A DNA stretch of 6,526 nucleotides, taken from an uncultured Burkholderiales bacterium (GTDB taxonomy: Bacteria > Pseudomonadota > Gammaproteobacteria > Burkholderiales > Burkholderiaceae_F). Within the stretch, counting starts at the first letter, position 1, and every line of letters starts with the position of its first letter. The notes under the pieces are model-generated. The model ran no database searches and was not told where the DNA came from. It was given only the letters and a program-made list of their open reading frames with translations. The stretch lies in contig CAIQGU010000060.1 in the NCBI GenBank assembly GCA_903871435.1, positions 1-6,526 of the forward strand, given 5' to 3'. A program made the translations under genes and the position numbers. Below, piece by piece: positions 3,869 through 6,526 of this stretch.

Positions 3869-5812
3869 TCAAACTGCGCTCATATCCTCGCTGGCGGAAT
3901 CGCGCTGGAAGGCGCGCCGGTCGGGCGCAGTGCCGCCGGCACCGGCGGCGGCGCGCTCAACGACCGAATCGCCCGCCGCTTCGGCATCCTCATCGACGAG
4001 AAAACCCCCGCTCTGGTGCGCCCAGAGCCGCGCATAAAGACCGCCGGCCGCGAGCAGGCTCTGGTGGTCGCCCTCCTCCACGATGCGGCCCTCATCGAGG
4101 ACGATGAGCCGGTCCATGGCGGCGATGGTGGAGAGCCGGTGGGCGATGGCCACAACCGTCTTGCCCTGCATGAGGATGCCCAGGCTTTCCTGTATGGCCG
4201 CCTCGACTTCGGAGTCGAGCGCGCTGGTGGCTTCGTCGAGCAGCAAAATGGGCGCGTCCTTGAGCATGACGCGGGCAATGGCAATGCGCTGACGCTGGCC
4301 ACCGGAGAGTTTCACGCCACGCTCGCCCACCTGGGCATCGTAGCCACGGCGGCCCTTGACATCCTTGAGCCCGGCAATGAATTCGTCGGCGCGGGCGCTG
4401 CGCGCTGCCGCCTCCATCTGCTCCTGGGTGGCATCGGGCCGCCCATACAGGATGTTGTCGCGCACCGAACGGTGCAGCAGGGAGGTGTCCTGGGTGACCA
4501 TGCCGATCTGCGCGCGCAGGCTCTCCTGCGTGGTGTGGGTGATGTCCTGGCCGTCGATGAGAATGCGCCCGCTGTCGATGTCGTAAAAGCGCAGCAGCAG
4601 GTTGACGATGGTCGACTTGCCCGCGCCCGAGCGCCCGACCAGCCCGATCTTCTCGCCGGGGCGTATCTGCAGGTCGAGACCATCGATGACGCGCCGCTCG
4701 CCGCCGTAGGAAAAACTCACGTTCTCGAAGCGCACGCCACCGCTGTCCACGCGCAGCGGCTGCGCATCCGGGCGATCCACCACGGCGCGCGACCGCGCCA
4801 GGGTGTTGATGCCGTCCTGCACCGTGCCCACGTTCTCGAATAGTCCAGCCATCTCCCACATGACCCAATGCGAGATGCCGTTGAGGCGCAGCGACATCGC
4901 GGTGGCAGCGGCCACCGCGCCCACGCCCACCTGGCCGCGCGTCCATAGCAGCAGGGCGATACCGGCCGTGCTGGCGATGAGCACGACGCTGAGCGCATGG
5001 TTGACGATCTCGAAGCCGCTCACGAGGCGCATCTGGCCGTTCACCGTCACCAGGAACTCGCGCATGGCCGAGCGCGCATAACCGGCCTCGCGCTGGGCAT
5101 GGGAGAACAGCTTGACCGTGGAGATATTGGTGTAGGCATCGGTGATGCGCCCGGTCATCAGCGAGCGGGCGTCCGCCTGCGCACGCGCCACCCGCGCGAG
5201 GTGGGGCACGAAATACGTGAGCGCGCCCACATAAAGCGCCACCCAGCCCAGGAAAGGCCCGAGCAGCAACAGGTCGAAGCTGCCCACCACCGCGGCCATG
5301 GTCACGAAATAGATGACCACGAACACCAGGATGTCGGTAAGAACGAACCAGGTATCGCGCACGGCCAGCGCGGTCTGCATGACCTTGGCGGCGACCCGGC
5401 CCGCGAACTCGTCCTGGTAGAAACCCATGCTCTGCCCGAGCATGAGCCGATGGAAATTCCAGCGCATCAGCATGGGCAGGTTGCCGGCTAGCGTCTGGTG
5501 CTTGACGATGGTCTGCAGCGCAACAGCCAGCGGACTGGCCAGCAGGACAACGGTGAGCAGGATCAGGGTCTGGCGATTGTCGGCGAACAGGCGGGCCGGT
5601 TCAGATCGGCCGATGAGATCGACCACGTGACCCATCATCGCGAACATGAGCGCCTCGAACGCGCCGATGATGGCCGTGAAAAACGCCATCGCCACGATGT
5701 GCCGGCGCAAACCCTGCGTGCAGAACCAGATGAACGCCATGAACCCCTTGGGGGGCACGACCGGCTCGGCGTCGGGATAGGGGTCGATCAGGGATTCAAA
5801 CCAGGCGAGCAA
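3869..5812 (-). CDS. ABC exporter, fused membrane and ATPase domains
   Basis: This is a half-transporter of about 647 residues that should dimerise in the inner membrane and export an unknown substrate (MsbA/ATM1-like architecture). A soluble N-terminal stretch (WFESLIDPYPDAEPVVPPKG) precedes a membrane domain with hydrophobic segments over about residues 35-310. The ATPase domain is complete: Walker A GRSGAGKST (Lys399), Q-loop Gln441, signature LSGGQ (502-506), Walker B ILLLDE (Asp526, Glu527), D-loop SALD and H-loop His558. The last 40 or so residues are an acidic, Ala-rich tail. The start is taken as TTG at 5812-5810 because GGAG lies 7 bases upstream and the resulting MLAWFESLIDPYP agrees with the start I recall in homologues. 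A TTG at 5857 gives 15 extra residues but has no ribosome site. It is the first gene of a unit continuing into the VOC and NUP genes. The substrate cannot be deduced. Drug, lipid and tetrapyrrole export are all possible. Confidence 0.93.
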   Translation of the reverse strand: MLAWFESLIDPYPDAEPVVPPKGFMAFIWFCTQGLRRHIVAMAFFTAIIGAFEALMFAMMGHVVDLIGRSEPARLFADNRQTLILLTVVLLASPLAVALQTIVKHQTLAGNLPMLMRWNFHRLMLGQSMGFYQDEFAGRVAAKVMQTALAVRDTWFVLTDILVFVVIYFVTMAAVVGSFDLLLLGPFLGWVALYVGALTYFVPHLARVARAQADARSLMTGRITDAYTNISTVKLFSHAQREAGYARSAMREFLVTVNGQMRLVSGFEIVNHALSVVLIASTAGIALLLWTRGQVGVGAVAAATAMSLRLNGISHWVMWEMAGLFENVGTVQDGINTLARSRAVVDRPDAQPLRVDSGGVRFENVSFSYGGERRVIDGLDLQIRPGEKIGLVGRSGAGKSTIVNLLLRFYDIDSGRILIDGQDITHTTQESLRAQIGMVTQDTSLLHRSVRDNILYGRPDATQEQMEAAARSARADEFIAGLKDVKGRRGYDAQVGERGVKLSGGQRQRIAIARVMLKDAPILLLDEATSALDSEVEAAIQESLGILMQGKTVVAIAHRLSTIAAMDRLIVLDEGRIVEEGDHQSLLAAGGLYARLWAHQSGGFLVDEDAEAAGDSVVERAAAGAGGTAPDRRAFQRDSASEDMSAV

Positions 5813-5950
5813 GGAAAGACTCCGGACGGGCGAAAAAAACGCGGGATAGGCCGTCAAGCCGCTTGCGGCCGCTCTGGCAGCGCGGCCCTTGCTGCGCTAC
5901 AGCAGGCGCATTCTACCGGTGCGCCACGACGGCAACACCGCGCTGCGCGT
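5813..5950 (-). promoter_or_regulatory. Upstream region of the ABC-VOC-NUP unit with a possible promoter
   Basis: The 138-base gap after the acyltransferase stop contains TAGAAT (minus strand, 5915-5910), matching five of six positions of a sigma-70 -10. At a 17-base spacing the -35 is only GTGTTG, a poor match. A start near 5904 would give a leader of about 90 bases. Short GC-rich inverted repeats such as GCCGC-TT-GCGGC (5858-5869) lie in that leader. No U-tract terminator for the acyltransferase is seen, so read-through is possible. Confidence 0.35.
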
Positions 5951-6526
5951 TCAGCCGGGTCCGTTGCGCAGCAGCGTGTCGATGAGGACGTCTTTTTCGC
6001 TCCATTGCTGCTCCACCCACGCGCCGATGCGCTGGCGGTAGGCCTTGTCGCCAAGCGGATCGCTGCCGAGCACCGTGGCCGGGATTTCGCGCTGCTGGAC
6101 CCGGACGATCACGGCCGGCACCCGGCCGCACAGCAGGTCCCAGAAACGGGGCGTTGCGCCCGGATAGACGATGGTCACATCCAGCAGTGCACCGAACTGC
6201 TCGCCCATGGTCGCCAGGGCAACACCCAGCCCGCCGATTTTGGGCTTGAGCAGATGGCGATACGGGCTGTTCTGCTGCCGCTGCTTGGCGGCCGTAAACC
6301 GCGTGCCTTCGACAAAGTTGAACACCGAGGTGGGCACGCGCTTGAACTTTTCGCAGGCCTCGCGGGTGGTGCGCAGGTCATTGCCGCGCGCGCCCTGCCC
6401 CTTGCCGCGCTTCATGAAAGGAAAGTCCAGCGCCCACCACGCGAGGCCGATCACCGGCACCCAGATCAGTTCCTGCTTGAGGAAGAATTTCAGGAACGGG
6501 ATGCGCGTGTGGAAGATGCGTTGCAG
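5951..6526 (-). CDS. YihG-like PlsC-family acyltransferase, partial (3' part)
   Basis: The open frame enters from the right edge and ends at TGA 5953-5951, giving the last 191 residues. Within the window it starts LQRIFHTRIPFLKFFLKQEL, followed by IWVPVIGLAWWALDFPFMKR. This strongly recalls the E. coli YihG-type lysophospholipid-acyltransferase-like proteins. FVEGTRFT (about residues 72-79 of the visible part) is the acyl-acceptor-binding EGTR motif of the PlsC family, and KPKIGGLG a few residues later fits the next conserved block. The catalytic HX4D motif and true start must lie beyond base 6526. Members sit in the inner membrane and transfer acyl chains in phospholipid metabolism. The exact acceptor for this subgroup is not known to me. 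Apparent internal starts in the frame are ordinary GTG or ATG codons, not the gene start. Confidence 0.9.
   Translation of the reverse strand: MQRIFHTRIPFLKFFLKQELIWVPVIGLAWWALDFPFMKRGKGQGARGNDLRTTREACEKFKRVPTSVFNFVEGTRFTAAKQRQQNSPYRHLLKPKIGGLGVALATMGEQFGALLDVTIVYPGATPRFWDLLCGRVPAVIVRVQQREIPATVLGSDPLGDKAYRQRIGAWVEQQWSEKDVLIDTLLRNGPG

Noticed and set aside
4016..4843. Long plus-strand open frame of 275 codons inside the ABC transporter
   Set aside because: It is antisense to the ATPase domain, whose motifs are all intact on the minus strand. The plus-strand product has no recognisable domain, and high-GC DNA commonly gives such shadow frames.
1..6526. Mobile element, CRISPR, tRNA, rRNA or defence system
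   Set aside because: I saw no transposase or integrase motifs, spaced direct repeats, cloverleaf-type sequence or defence-family domains. All sizeable frames are explained by the genes listed.

Overview
The window most likely comes from a purple phototrophic bacterium with high-GC DNA, probably a beta- or gammaproteobacterium. The decisive evidence is at the left end. Two small genes on the minus strand encode the beta and alpha polypeptides of the peripheral light-harvesting complex LH2 (pucB 445-290, pucA 277-74). Both keep the histidines that bind bacteriochlorophyll, and the alpha chain keeps the Tyr-Trp pair of B850-type LH2. The long C-terminal tail of the alpha chain and the MADD-type N-terminus of the beta chain recall Rubrivivax and related purple bacteria. 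That is from memory, not a search. The rest of the window is ordinary proteobacterial gene content.

Layout. Positions 1-38 form a perfect 14-bp hairpin just downstream of pucA. pucBA reads leftward from a 311-bp, AT-richer divergent region (446-756). That region holds a plausible sigma-70 promoter with a perfect TTGACA, one full PpsR/CrtJ-type operator (TGT-N12-ACA), a near-match exactly 8 bp away, and several small palindromes. Reading rightward from the same region are a 120-residue membrane protein of unknown function (757-1119), a membrane-anchored or exported SOUL/HBP-family tetrapyrrole-binding protein (1131-1796), and an Ohr-type peroxiredoxin (1864-2292). A hairpin at 2321-2345 separates these from three minus-strand genes that read toward them. 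In transcription order the three are an ABC exporter (5812-3869), a VOC-fold protein with no histidine (3844-3479) and a NUP-family purine nucleoside 'permease' (3466-2378). The 3' part of a YihG-like acyltransferase (6526-5951) runs off the right edge.

How the genes may fit together. LH2 captures light for photosynthesis. The divergent transcript carries a tetrapyrrole-binding protein and a peroxide-removing enzyme. Both would suit a cell handling photoreactive bacteriochlorophyll and heme, and the shared control region could link them to oxygen and light through PpsR. This link is inferred from position only. The ABC/VOC/NUP genes form a tight transcription unit without an obvious shared pathway. 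I do not see a defence system, mobile element, CRISPR array, tRNA or rRNA. The most notable content is the LH2 locus, its unusual non-photosynthetic neighbourhood and its regulatory region.
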